Shown: positions 8,036 to 16,739, numbered from the stretch's first letter. The stretch: 18,774 nt of DNA from Thermoleophilia bacterium (GCA_025964455.1 JAOPYU010000084.1:1-18774); one strand, 5' to 3'. Made by a program: numbers and translations. The notes: a model not told the origin generated them from the sequence alone.

Positions 8036-10051
8036 TCAGTCCGCGTTCGCTACCGGCCGCGAGCCGAGCGGCACCTGCTGCTCCACCGCACGGGTGATGC
8101 CGCGCAGCGACTCGGGGTTCTCGACGCTCGAGATGTCGCCGAGGTCGGCGTCAAGGGCCGCGGCTCGCACGGCGCGGCGCACGATCTTGGCGCTGCGGGT
8201 CTTGGGCAGCGACTTGACGAACACCACCTGGCTCGGCCGGAAGGCCTTGCCGAGGCGCTCGCCGACCATGTCCACGATCACCTGGCGCAGGCGATCGGAG
8301 GCGCGCTTGCCGGGCGCCATGATGCAGAGCACCCAGACGCTCTCGCCCTTGACCGCGTCCGGTACGCCGATCGCAGCCGCCTCCGCCACGCTCTCGTGGT
8401 CGACGGCGATCGACTCGTACTCGGCCGGCCCGATGCGCTTGCCCGCCACGTTGATCGTGTCGTCGGAGCGCCCGTGCAGGTACCACATGCCGTCGGCGTC
8501 GATCGACGCCCAGTCGCCGTGCTTCCACACGCCGGGCCACGTCTTGAAGTAGGTGTCCAGGTAGCGCTCGCGCCCACCCTCACCGAAGAACCCGCGCGTC
8601 TGGCCGGGCCACGGCTTGGTGCAGACCAGCTCACCGACGCCGTCACCCGGGCCGAGGCGCTCACCCGTGCGCGGGTCCCAGACCTCCACCGACATGCCGA
8701 AGCACGGCTTGCCGAGCGAGCCGGGCTTGAGCGGCGTGAGCGGGGTGGGTGACAGGAAGCAGGCGCCGACCTCGGTGCCGCCGGACAGGTTGATGATCGG
8801 CGCCTTGCCCTTGCCGACCACGTCGTTGAGCCAGTGCCACGGCTCGGGGTTCCACGGCTCGCCCGTCGAGCCGAAGATGCGCAGCGACGACAGGTCGGAG
8901 GCGTGCACGTGCTCGTCGCCCTGCTGGCGCAGCGCGCGGATCAGCGTGGGTGAGACGCCGAGGATCGTGATCCCGTGGCGCTCCACCAGGCGCCAGAGCC
9001 GGCCGGGATCGGGGTAGTCGGGGGCGCCCTCGAACAGCACGAGCGTGCCGCCGCTCGCGTGCGTGCCGATGCACTCCCACGGGCCCATGATCCAGCCCAT
9101 GTCGGTGACCCAGTGCATCACGTCGCGGCTGGTGACATCGGTCTGGAAATGCGCCTCCTCGGCGATCTTCACGAGCAGGCCGGCGTGCACGTGAACGGCG
9201 GCCTTCGGTGTGCCGGTCGTGCCGGAGGTGTAGGCCAGCAGCACGGGGTGCTCGCTGTCGACGGCGAGCGGCGCGCGACCCGGATCGGCGTCGGCGAGAG
9301 CCTCGTGCCAGAACACGTCGCGGCCGGCCTGCATCGGCACGTCGATGCCGAGGCGGCGCCACACGATCACGTGCTCGACGCTCGGCACCTGGGCGAGGGC
9401 GGCATCGACGGTCTGCTTCATCGGCACCTGCTTGGAGCGTCGCAGCGTGCCGTCGGCGCAGATCATCGCCTTGGCGTTGCAGTGCGCGAGGCGCTGGGCG
9501 ATCGCATCGGCGGCGAAACCGGAGAACACCGGGACCGCCATCGCACCGATGGCGGCGCAGGCATAGAGCGCCACGACGACCTCGGGCACCATCGGCAGGT
9601 AGATGCCGACCGCGTCCCCGGGGCCGATGCCGCGCTTGGCGAGGGCGTCGGCGAGCATTGCGACGTCGCGCTTGAGGTCGGCGTAGGTGAGGCGGCGCTG
9701 GCCCTCGTCCTCGCCCTCCCAGATGATCGCGCAGTGGGTCGCATGGCGGCCGCGGGCGTGCTTGAAAACGCAGTCATTGGCGAGGTTGAGCTTGCCGCCG
9801 ACGAACCACTTCGGGAACTCGGGCTCGGAGTCGTCGAGCACCTTGGTGTAGGGGCTCAGGAACTCGATCTTCAGGTGCTTGACCATGGCGTCCCAGAACC
9901 ACTCGGGTTCCTCCTGGGAGCGTCGCAGCAGCTCGTCCGGATCTTTCAGGCCGTGCTGCTTCAGGAAGCTGAACAGGTTCGATCGCTGCACCGTGGCGGC
10001 GTCGGGCTTCCAGGCGAATGCTGCGTGCGGGGTCACGTCGGTCGTGCTCAT
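8036..10051 (-). CDS. AMP-forming acyl-CoA synthetase of the GGTE (AAE17/18-like) subgroup
   Basis: ANL-superfamily ligase making an acyl-CoA from a carboxylic acid, ATP and CoA. The 671-residue product has an Acs-type N-terminal cap (FLSPYTKVLDDSEPEFPKWF, 64-83), phosphate loop YTSGTTGTPKAAVH (274-287), GSTGEPWNPEPWHW (394-407), INLSGGTEVG (420-429), the hinge region HGDWASIDADGMWYLHGRSDD (511-531), and catalytic lysine K622 in LPKTRSAKI. SGGTE stands where acetyl-CoA synthetases have WWQTE, so the acetate-restricting Trp is Gly424; I infer a larger or different acyl substrate (propionate or longer). The Gly before the catalytic Lys is Ala. The ATG at 10049-10051 has AGGA 8 nt upstream; the much longer open frame would overlap the divergent otsB and is rejected. 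It is related to but clearly distinct from acs at 3492-5483. Confidence 0.9.
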   Translation of the reverse strand: MSTTDVTPHAAFAWKPDAATVQRSNLFSFLKQHGLKDPDELLRRSQEEPEWFWDAMVKHLKIEFLSPYTKVLDDSEPEFPKWFVGGKLNLANDCVFKHARGRHATHCAIIWEGEDEGQRRLTYADLKRDVAMLADALAKRGIGPGDAVGIYLPMVPEVVVALYACAAIGAMAVPVFSGFAADAIAQRLAHCNAKAMICADGTLRRSKQVPMKQTVDAALAQVPSVEHVIVWRRLGIDVPMQAGRDVFWHEALADADPGRAPLAVDSEHPVLLAYTSGTTGTPKAAVHVHAGLLVKIAEEAHFQTDVTSRDVMHWVTDMGWIMGPWECIGTHASGGTLVLFEGAPDYPDPGRLWRLVERHGITILGVSPTLIRALRQQGDEHVHASDLSSLRIFGSTGEPWNPEPWHWLNDVVGKGKAPIINLSGGTEVGACFLSPTPLTPLKPGSLGKPCFGMSVEVWDPRTGERLGPGDGVGELVCTKPWPGQTRGFFGEGGRERYLDTYFKTWPGVWKHGDWASIDADGMWYLHGRSDDTINVAGKRIGPAEYESIAVDHESVAEAAAIGVPDAVKGESVWVLCIMAPGKRASDRLRQVIVDMVGERLGKAFRPSQVVFVKSLPKTRSAKIVRRAVRAAALDADLGDISSVENPESLRGITRAVEQQVPLGSRPVANAD

Positions 10052-10108
10052 GCACTCGATCCTACTTGCGAGCGCAAGCGAATTCGCTGCTCGTGACAGA
10101 ATCCCGGC
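10052..10108. promoter_or_regulatory. Divergent promoter region with two adjacent palindromes
   Basis: This 57-bp gap separates divergent start codons. It holds CTTGCGAGCGCAAG (10065-10078; 6-bp arms, 2-nt spacer) and the perfect 12-mer AGCGAATTCGCT (10077-10088), overlapping by two bases. On the minus strand TAGGAT (10059-10064) could act as a -10 or supply the AGGA ribosome site for the synthetase. If it is the -10, the first palindrome sits in the spacer and the second near the -35, where a repressor operator would be expected. The operator role is inference. Confidence 0.45.
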
Positions 10109-10921
10109 ATGGATACCGACGCTCCCACCACGCCTCCCGCCCTGCCGACCGAGCTCGCCGGCATCGACGCGAACTCGCTCGTGCTGCTGCTCGACGTGGA
10201 CGGGGTGCTCGCCCCGATCGTGGACGACCCGGCTGCTGCGGCGGTCCCGGCAGAGACGGTGGCGCTCGTGCAGCGCGCCGTGGACGAGTGCGCGCTTGTG
10301 GGGATCGTCACGGGGCGCGGCCTCGAGCGGGCGATGGAGATGGTGCCGGTGCGTGGCGCCTGGTACGCGGCGCTGCACGGCGCGCGGATCGTCTCACCCG
10401 ACGGCGTCGAGGACGTGTGCGAGGTGACCGGCGGGGCGCGTGAGCACGTGGAGGTCGCCGCGACCCTCGCGCAGACGGTCGGCTGGGCCTATGAGGACAA
10501 GGGCGCGACGGTCACCATCCACTTCCGCCAGCGCGGCAACCTCGGCCAGCGCGTGGATCCGGTCCACGTGAAGGCGCAGCTGATGACCGTGCTCAACCCG
10601 CTCAAGGTGGAGGTGCACGATGCCAAGCAGGTGCTCGAGGTCAAGCCCAAGGGCGCCCGTACCAAGGGCGACGCGGTGCGTCTGCTGAGCGAGGCAGCCG
10701 GCGATGCGGCGAAGGCGGTCGTCTTCGTGGGCGACGACCTCACCGACCTCGATGGCTTCCGCACGATCGACGAGCTGCGCGAGGGCGGCTCCCAGCTGCG
10801 CTTCGTGAAGGTCGCGGTTGGCGGCGACGAAGCGCCGGCAGCGCTGGTCGAGGCCGCAGACGTGGTGGTCCCGGGCGAATCGGCCGTCGCACCACTGCTG
10901 CGCGCGCTGCTCGACGCCTGA
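10109..10921 (+). CDS. otsB: Trehalose-6-phosphate phosphatase
   Basis: HAD-superfamily phosphatase that dephosphorylates trehalose 6-phosphate to trehalose in the cytosol, the second step of the OtsA/OtsB route. All HAD motifs are visible in 270 residues: motif I LLDVDGVLAPI (D29, D31), motif II IVTGR (66-70), HG at 90-91, the Lys region VLEVKPKGARTKGDAV (175-190), and motif IV VFVGDDLTDLDGF (205-217). Family members more often read DFDGTLAPI, so the Val at position 33 is a tolerated HAD variant. The length is normal for a stand-alone enzyme (about 250-280). The ATG at 10109 has no clear Shine-Dalgarno and may have a very short leader. No otsA synthase is in the window. It is divergent from the acyl-CoA synthetase and 112 bp ahead of the giant secreted-protein gene. 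Confidence 0.92.
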   Translation: MDTDAPTTPPALPTELAGIDANSLVLLLDVDGVLAPIVDDPAAAAVPAETVALVQRAVDECALVGIVTGRGLERAMEMVPVRGAWYAALHGARIVSPDGVEDVCEVTGGAREHVEVAATLAQTVGWAYEDKGATVTIHFRQRGNLGQRVDPVHVKAQLMTVLNPLKVEVHDAKQVLEVKPKGARTKGDAVRLLSEAAGDAAKAVVFVGDDLTDLDGFRTIDELREGGSQLRFVKVAVGGDEAPAALVEAADVVVPGESAVAPLLRALLDA

Positions 10922-10934
10922 CGGTCGGTCTCCG

Positions 10935-10948
10935 GACGGTTCGCCGTC
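10935..10948 (+). terminator. Small UUCG-loop hairpin after otsB
   Basis: GACGG (10935-10939), loop TTCG, CCGTC (10944-10948) is a perfect 5-bp stem capped by an unusually stable tetraloop, 13 nt past the otsB stop. No T-tract follows. It may terminate otsB or protect its 3' end. Confidence 0.35.
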
Positions 10949-11033
10949 GTTCGAGGCCCCGCGTGGGCTTCTCGACCCATTCGTCGTCGATATCCTTCAC
11001 GATCCGGCTCGAGCTGGTCGATGGACTCCCCAC

Positions 11034-14000
11034 GTGCACGCGAGGCCATCCCCACATCGATCCCGGCTGTCCTTCATGGCGTTCGTGGTCGTGACGGTCC
11101 TGATGCTCGTCGCGCCGGCGAGCGCCGCCGCGCTGACCGTCTCCGGATTCGCCCAGGCCGACGAGGCAACCCCGACCGCTGCCGTCTGGGCGGCCTGCAA
11201 CGGCTCGACGGCGAACGTGTCGTTGTCGTTCGAGGGCGGCGCGAAGCAGAGCACGACGTGCGACCCGACGACCGGTGCGTTCAGCTTCACCACGACCTTC
11301 GCCTCCGCCGACGGGCACGTGGCGATCTTCCTGGACCCGGCGACGCCGGGCAGCCGAGGCGTGACCTACACCCGCAACGCCGACACGACGACGAGCATCG
11401 CCGGGGTCCGCGTGACCCTCGGGCGGGTACGTGTCCGCTCCGAATCCGGTCGTTCGGTGACCGCCCGCGGCATCGACCTCTACGACTCGGCGCAGGACCC
11501 AGACATCCCCGTGGCATCCGCGGGCGCGGACCTCACGGTTGCGGCGGGCGCGGAGCTGCACGTCGATGCTGGCAACGCATTCCTCCCCGGCGGTGACGTC
11601 GCCAGCCCGGCCGTGCACCTGGAAGGCACGTGGGTCGGCTGGCCGATGCAGCGACTACGCATCACCGGCGGCGGCAGCGGCACCGACTGCACCGATCCGG
11701 CGACGATGCGGCCGCTCTGCATCAGCGGCGCCGGCAAGCTTGAGGCATGGCCCAGCCACATCACCAGCTTCACCGGCACGACCGACATGCGCCTGCAGTC
11801 AGCCACGTTCGGGCGCCTCGAGCTGCAGCCGGCAGGGGCGGGCTGGCCCACGGTGATCCCCACCGCCGACGTCTCGGCGTCCGCGGTCCTGCTCGGCGAC
11901 GGCACCAACCCGGTGACGCTCTCGATCCTGGGCACCCCGACGATCCGCTCGTGGGGCGACCTGACCGTCGCGGCCGGCGCGACCCTCGAGGGAACGAGCG
12001 CCAGCACGGTGCATGTGCGTGGGTCGCTGGCGGGTGCCGGTACCGTGGACCTGTCGGGCGGTGCCCTGCTCGAGCACGAGCCCAACAAGTTCGTGGCGAT
12101 GATCGGCACGACGGCTGGCGGGCCGGCGTGGGCCATCGATTCGCTGCGCATCGACGACAGCTACCCTGCCACGTTCGGCATCGCCGGCGGACAGAGCTAC
12201 AACGCAACGGGAACGGCGCAGGACCGCGGCGAGGCGATCGCGCGGGCTGCGGACGGTTCGTACTACACGGCTGGCAAGATCGGGCTCAACGGCGGCGACT
12301 TCGCGGTCCGCAAGTACACCGCGACGGGTGGCCTCGATGGCGCCTGGGGCTCCAGTGGGATGGTGAGCTGGAACTCCGCGGGCACCCAGGTCGACTACGC
12401 GGCGGCAGTCGTCGTCGACGAAGCCGGCAACGTCTACGCGGGCGGCGTCTCGAACGACGGCACGGTCTCGGACTGGGTAGTCCGCAAGTACTCGTCGGCC
12501 GGCATCCTCGACGGCAGCTGGGGAACCGGCGGCATGCTCACCTACAACACGGGCGTGAACAGCACCGACCGCGTGTACCAGATGGGACTCGACGCGGACC
12601 GCAACCTGTACGTGCTCGGTACGAGCTACACGGGCGGCACTGGCCAGGACATGCACCTTCGCAAGTACACGGCGAGCGGGACGCTCGACACCACGTGGGG
12701 GACGAGCGGATCGATCACCTACAACTCGCCAGCCAACGGGGCCGACCTCTACGCCGGGTTGCTCATCAATCCCGACCGGAGCGTCATCGTCTGCGGCCAG
12801 CAGGACACCAACGGCTTCGACTGGACGATCCGCAAGTACTCGCCGGTCGGTGGCCTCGACCTCACCTTCGGCAGCTCCGGCAGCATCACCTACAACAGCG
12901 CCGCCGCCAACGCTGACATCTGCACCTCGCTCGTGCGGGCGCGCGACGGCAGCTTCTACGCCCTCGGATACGTCGGGACCAATGCAACCGACTCGGCGAT
13001 CCGCAAATACTCCGCCGCAGGAGTCCTCGACAACACCTACGGCACGAGCGGGATGTTCGTCTACAACTCCGGCGGCACCACGCAACAGGACGTGTTCTAC
13101 CGCGGCATGCTCGACCAGCACGACAACCTCGTCGTCACCGGCTATCAGCAGAGCAACGGGTTCGACTGGACGGTGGGGCGGGTCACGCCGGCCGGCCAGT
13201 GGGACACGACCTTCGCGGGCGGCGCCGGCTTCCTCGCCTACAACACGGGCGCGACCACCACCGACGCGCCACGCGGCGTCGCGCTTGACCTGGAAGGCAA
13301 CATTACGGTCGTCGGCTACATCAACGCCAACGGCAACGACTGGGCGATCCGGCAGTGGGACGCCGCGGGCAACGCCGCCGACGGCACGGCGGGCACCCCC
13401 TCCACGAGCCGGGTGACAGCAGGCACCTCGCCGCTCTCGTTCGGCGACCTGACGCTCGGTACCGTGAGCGACCTCGCCAGCACGACCCTCGACTTGGAGA
13501 CCAATGATCGCGTGGTGGACGTCGACCGCGACCTGGCGATCACCACGCGAGGCGCGCTCACCGCGTCCTCCACCGCGTCGCTCACCGTGGGTGGCAGCTT
13601 CACGCGCGACGGCACCTTCACCCCTGGCATGGGTACGGTGACCTTCGACGATGCGAGCCGCATCAGCACGATCAGCTCGACCGGGGCGACCAGCTTCGCC
13701 GGGCTGACCGTGGCGACGCCTGCGAAGGAGCTGCGCTTCGACAACGTCGACCAGACCAACGTGACCGGCGCGCTCACGATCACCGGCAACGGCTGCAGCG
13801 CGGCTGGACGGGTGCGGCTCCAGTCAGACCTCGCGGGGCAGCGATTCGAACTCAACGCGACCGGCGCGAAGTCGATCACGGCGGCTGACATCGCCGATTC
13901 GAGCGCGATCACGGCAGCTGCCGCGACCAGCTCCGTCAGCGGTGGCAACAATCTGGGCTGGACGATCACGAGCTGTCCTCCGACGGCCGCCAGCATGGCG

Positions 14001-16733
14001 CAGTGGCGGGCGAACGGGACCACGCCGATCACCTTCGGGTCGTGGACGACGGATGGCAACGCCACCAACCTGGTCCTCGGTTTCCAGGTCGCGGACGGCG
14101 ACGGCAGCGAGACGCTCACGCCGTGGGTCGAGGTGCGGCCCACGGGAACGCCGTTCTCGATCGCCTGCGGCACCGCCAGCGCAGGCATCACGTTCAGCGG
14201 CGCGGCCGTGGCTGCACCCACCGCCGGCTCTGCGTACGCCGCGACGGTGAACGTCACCGGCCTCGCCCTCGCCACCCAGTACCACTGGCGCGCGTGCGCC
14301 CGGGATTCGACGGGGGTGTCGGGTGCGTGGATCGACACCGCGCGCATGGTCGACTTCGGCGTGACCAACGGGCCGGTGGCGGCTGCGCTGACACCGGCCG
14401 ATGGTGCGTGGGTGACGAGCCGGACACCGACGCTCACCGCGCGCTACGACGATCCGCAGCTCGACCAGGGGACCGTCACCTTCGAGGCGTGCTCCACCAA
14501 CGCCGCCAGCCCGTGGTCAACCAACTGTGGCGCCAGCTACCTGACGGGTACGTCGCGAGCTGACCTGATGAGCGGCACAAACGGGAGCTGGGCTCCGAAC
14601 GCTGCGTTGACCGAGGGCGGTACCTACTACTGGCGGCTGCGAGCGACCGACGTGACCGCATCGACGGGTCCGTTCTCGGCCGCGTGGATGTTCCGCGTCG
14701 ACTCCATCGCCCCGATCGTGCCCGCCAACGCACGCTCGATCCGTCGCGGCCTCGGATCCATCGAGATCGCATGGGACGCATCGACCGACGGTGGAAGCGG
14801 CAGCGTGACCTACGACGTCGAGACCTCGCTCGATGGCGCATCCTGGACGCTCGCCTGCGACGACACGACCGAGCTGACGTGCCTGAGCAACGGGCTCGGC
14901 GGCGCGCAGAAGCTGTTCTTCCGGATCCGCGCGTCGGACGCGGCAGGCAATGTCAGCAGCTGGAGCTACACCGACGATTCCACCCAGACGGCGTACTACC
15001 TGCGCACGACGGTCGCGTCCGGGCTGCTGGGCTCGGCGCCGAACCGCCGGGCGACGCCACCGCCGGTCGGTATCGGCAACACGGGCACCAAGGTTGCTCA
15101 CGGCGGGGCGGCAGGCTGGTACCTGGTGCGGCCCGCCGCGACCACGAGCGCGGTGGATTCGGCGTCGGAGCCCGCGGGCGCGGGCAGCCTCGGCGGGACG
15201 GTCGCGACGCCCGCACCCTTCACGACCAGCGGGGCGGGATGGATCGTCGATGACTACGCCGGCAAGAGCGTTGCCGCAGGACCGGTCCAGATCGTCGCCG
15301 ACGTGGTCTCCTCCCATGCGGCTGGAACGGGCTCGCTCCACTGCCGCGTCTGGCGCGTGGCGACCAGCGCCGGCACGATCACGAGCGCGACTTTCCTGGG
15401 CAAGCAGACGCTCGTCGCGGACGCGGTCAACGGCAAGGCGTCCGTCCAGACCTGCGACGTGGCGGGCCTGCCGGCGACGTACACGTTCGGCGCGGGCGAG
15501 GCCCTCTACGTCGAGCTGTGGCTGCAGGTGACCAACGGCGGTCCCGCCAGCTCTATGCTTTCGCTCACCGCGGAGGATGCATCGAGCTACCTCGCGGCGG
15601 GCACGCCGGGCACGCCGCCGAACCTCCCGACGTTGGTCACGCCGCTCAGCGCTGCCATCACGAGCGCGGCCCCGACGCTGGTCGCGGGGTACTCCCACCC
15701 GTCGAGCACCTCCGGGACACTCGAGTTCCAGGTCGGCACCACGTCGGGCTTCACCACGATCGTCGAGAGCGGGACGAGTGCGACCATCTCCACCGGGACG
15801 AATGGCAGCGCGACGATCCAGGGCGCGCTGACGGCAGGCACCACGTACTGGTTCCGCGCACGCGCAGAGGATTCCTTCGGAAGGCAGAGCGCCTGGACGG
15901 CAGGGCGCTCGTTCGTCGTCGACGTCGGACCCAACACGCCGACCAACGCCACGCCGGCCCCAGCGTCCTCGTTCGCGACGACGACGCCGACGCTGACGGC
16001 ATCCGCCTTCAGCGACCCGACCGCTGGCGACGCCCATGGCGGGACGCAGTGGCAGATCCGCACGACGACCGGGAGCTTCGCCTCGCCCATCGCGGATTAC
16101 GTGTCGACCACGGCGCTCACCAGCTGGACGGTGGCGCCGCCGCTCGGTCCGTCCGGGTATTCGTGGCGTGTCCGGTACCGCGACTCGTACGGGGCGTGGA
16201 GTTCGTGGTCCGCGGAGACGACGTTCACCGTGACGGGACCCGGTGTCACGCTGGCGGTGGATTCCGCAACCGTCGCACTCGGCCTCTCGATCCCCGGTGC
16301 AGACGTCGTCGGCAGCACCACGGCGACGCTCACGACCGCCAATGCAACGGGATACACACTCTTCGCGACCGACGGGTCCGACACGACCGGCCCGGAATGC
16401 ACCTGCGGCGGGACGGTCGCCGACTGGAGTGGGACCGACGCGGCGCCGAGCGTGTGGGCCGCAGGGACGAGCGGTGGGTTCGGGATGACCGTCCGCGACG
16501 CGGGCGGCGGCCGACTGGCCAAGTGGGGCGCGGGTACCGGCACCGCGACGAGCGACTTCGTGAACAACCGGTACGCCGGCGTGCGAGGTGGCACGTCGAC
16601 GACCCTCCACTCGCGCGCGAGCGCAGTGAGCGGCGACGTGGTCCAACTCGGCTACCGCGTCAACCCGACGTCGACCACACCCGCCGGCGCTTACACCGAC
16701 ACCATCACCTTGACCGCAGTGGCCAACCCGTAG
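11034..16733 (+). CDS. Giant secreted modular protein with seven delta-60 repeats and Ig/FN3-like domains
   Basis: About 1,899 residues, extracellular. After a signal peptide (basic Arg/His-rich n-region, core FMAFVVVTVLMLVAPASAA) come: a beta-rich, probably beta-helical part (nt about 11120-12170, with LTVAAGAELHVDAGNAFLPG); seven delta-60 repeats (12171-13385), likely a beta-propeller; a second beta-rich stretch (about 13420-13980, with GTFTPGMGTVTFDD); Ig/FN3-like modules (about 13985-14990 and 15612-16240); a jelly-roll-like segment between them (about 14990-15600); and a C-terminal beta domain ending GAYTDTITLTAVANP. There is no LPXTG, transmembrane tail or enzyme motif, so a structural, adhesive or sugar-binding role is only a guess. 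I chose GTG 11034 because it supplies a basic n-region; ATG 11076 is the alternative. Neither has a strong Shine-Dalgarno. It may follow otsB transcription but probably has its own promoter. Confidence 0.88.
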   Translation: MHARPSPHRSRLSFMAFVVVTVLMLVAPASAAALTVSGFAQADEATPTAAVWAACNGSTANVSLSFEGGAKQSTTCDPTTGAFSFTTTFASADGHVAIFLDPATPGSRGVTYTRNADTTTSIAGVRVTLGRVRVRSESGRSVTARGIDLYDSAQDPDIPVASAGADLTVAAGAELHVDAGNAFLPGGDVASPAVHLEGTWVGWPMQRLRITGGGSGTDCTDPATMRPLCISGAGKLEAWPSHITSFTGTTDMRLQSATFGRLELQPAGAGWPTVIPTADVSASAVLLGDGTNPVTLSILGTPTIRSWGDLTVAAGATLEGTSASTVHVRGSLAGAGTVDLSGGALLEHEPNKFVAMIGTTAGGPAWAIDSLRIDDSYPATFGIAGGQSYNATGTAQDRGEAIARAADGSYYTAGKIGLNGGDFAVRKYTATGGLDGAWGSSGMVSWNSAGTQVDYAAAVVVDEAGNVYAGGVSNDGTVSDWVVRKYSSAGILDGSWGTGGMLTYNTGVNSTDRVYQMGLDADRNLYVLGTSYTGGTGQDMHLRKYTASGTLDTTWGTSGSITYNSPANGADLYAGLLINPDRSVIVCGQQDTNGFDWTIRKYSPVGGLDLTFGSSGSITYNSAAANADICTSLVRARDGSFYALGYVGTNATDSAIRKYSAAGVLDNTYGTSGMFVYNSGGTTQQDVFYRGMLDQHDNLVVTGYQQSNGFDWTVGRVTPAGQWDTTFAGGAGFLAYNTGATTTDAPRGVALDLEGNITVVGYINANGNDWAIRQWDAAGNAADGTAGTPSTSRVTAGTSPLSFGDLTLGTVSDLASTTLDLETNDRVVDVDRDLAITTRGALTASSTASLTVGGSFTRDGTFTPGMGTVTFDDASRISTISSTGATSFAGLTVATPAKELRFDNVDQTNVTGALTITGNGCSAAGRVRLQSDLAGQRFELNATGAKSITAADIADSSAITAAAATSSVSGGNNLGWTITSCPPTAASMAQWRANGTTPITFGSWTTDGNATNLVLGFQVADGDGSETLTPWVEVRPTGTPFSIACGTASAGITFSGAAVAAPTAGSAYAATVNVTGLALATQYHWRACARDSTGVSGAWIDTARMVDFGVTNGPVAAALTPADGAWVTSRTPTLTARYDDPQLDQGTVTFEACSTNAASPWSTNCGASYLTGTSRADLMSGTNGSWAPNAALTEGGTYYWRLRATDVTASTGPFSAAWMFRVDSIAPIVPANARSIRRGLGSIEIAWDASTDGGSGSVTYDVETSLDGASWTLACDDTTELTCLSNGLGGAQKLFFRIRASDAAGNVSSWSYTDDSTQTAYYLRTTVASGLLGSAPNRRATPPPVGIGNTGTKVAHGGAAGWYLVRPAATTSAVDSASEPAGAGSLGGTVATPAPFTTSGAGWIVDDYAGKSVAAGPVQIVADVVSSHAAGTGSLHCRVWRVATSAGTITSATFLGKQTLVADAVNGKASVQTCDVAGLPATYTFGAGEALYVELWLQVTNGGPASSMLSLTAEDASSYLAAGTPGTPPNLPTLVTPLSAAITSAAPTLVAGYSHPSSTSGTLEFQVGTTSGFTTIVESGTSATISTGTNGSATIQGALTAGTTYWFRARAEDSFGRQSAWTAGRSFVVDVGPNTPTNATPAPASSFATTTPTLTASAFSDPTAGDAHGGTQWQIRTTTGSFASPIADYVSTTALTSWTVAPPLGPSGYSWRVRYRDSYGAWSSWSAETTFTVTGPGVTLAVDSATVALGLSIPGADVVGSTTATLTTANATGYTLFATDGSDTTGPECTCGGTVADWSGTDAAPSVWAAGTSGGFGMTVRDAGGGRLAKWGAGTGTATSDFVNNRYAGVRGGTSTTLHSRASAVSGDVVQLGYRVNPTSTTPAGAYTDTITLTAVANP
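12171..13385 (+). repeat. Seven tandem delta-60 repeats within the giant protein
   Basis: Seven protein-level repeats of about 57-59 residues. Each runs from an aromatic-Gly start (TFG, WG, FG, YG) through GG..YN, a central DG..Y..G segment, and D(W/F)..RKY...G.LD. The units start with TFGIAGGQSYN, WGSSGMVSWN, WGTGGMLTYN, WGTSGSITYN, FGSSGSITYN, YGTSGMFVYN and FAGGAGFLAYN. Units 1-5 keep RKY; units 6 and 7 diverge to GRV and RQW. The DNA is not identical between units, so the array is old. Confidence 0.85.
14376..16240 (+). repeat. Recurrent PTLTA-type Ig-like modules in the giant protein
   Basis: Three related modules of about 100 residues begin near nt 14376, 15612 and 15931. Their openings align as LTPADGAWVTSRTPTLTARY, VTPLSAAITSAAPTLVAGY and ATPAPASSFATTTPTLTASA, each followed by a DP or HP turn and a later TYYWRLRATD, TYWFRARAED or YSWRVRYRDS strand. 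They flank an FN3-like module (about 14706-14990) and a jelly-roll-like segment (about 14990-15600). Confidence 0.65.
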
Positions 16734-16739
16734 CGAAGC

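Noticed and set aside
10052..10378. Upstream extension of the GGTE synthetase open frame by 109 codons
   Set aside because: The extension is His/Arg-rich, runs antisense through otsB, and lies upstream of an ATG with a good AGGA site that gives the normal family N-terminus.
10818..11033. Extension of the giant protein start into the otsB 3' end
   Set aside because: It would put about 70 Arg/Pro/Ser-rich residues before the signal peptide and overlap otsB in another frame.
12171..13385. CRISPR-like or recent DNA tandem repeat
   Set aside because: The repeats are at protein level with diverged DNA and stay in the reading frame of a large gene.
14517..16646. Long open frame (about 709 codons) on the minus strand inside the giant gene
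   Set aside because: It is rich in Arg, Gly, Ala and Pro with no domain, and is a shadow of the plus-strand gene, whose translation has a signal peptide and clear repeats. A similar 440-codon minus frame at 11799-13121 is rejected for the same reason.
11034..16733. LPXTG, lipobox or S-layer anchoring motif in the giant protein
   Set aside because: No such motif and no C-terminal hydrophobic/basic tail are visible; the protein ends in a beta strand (AVANP).
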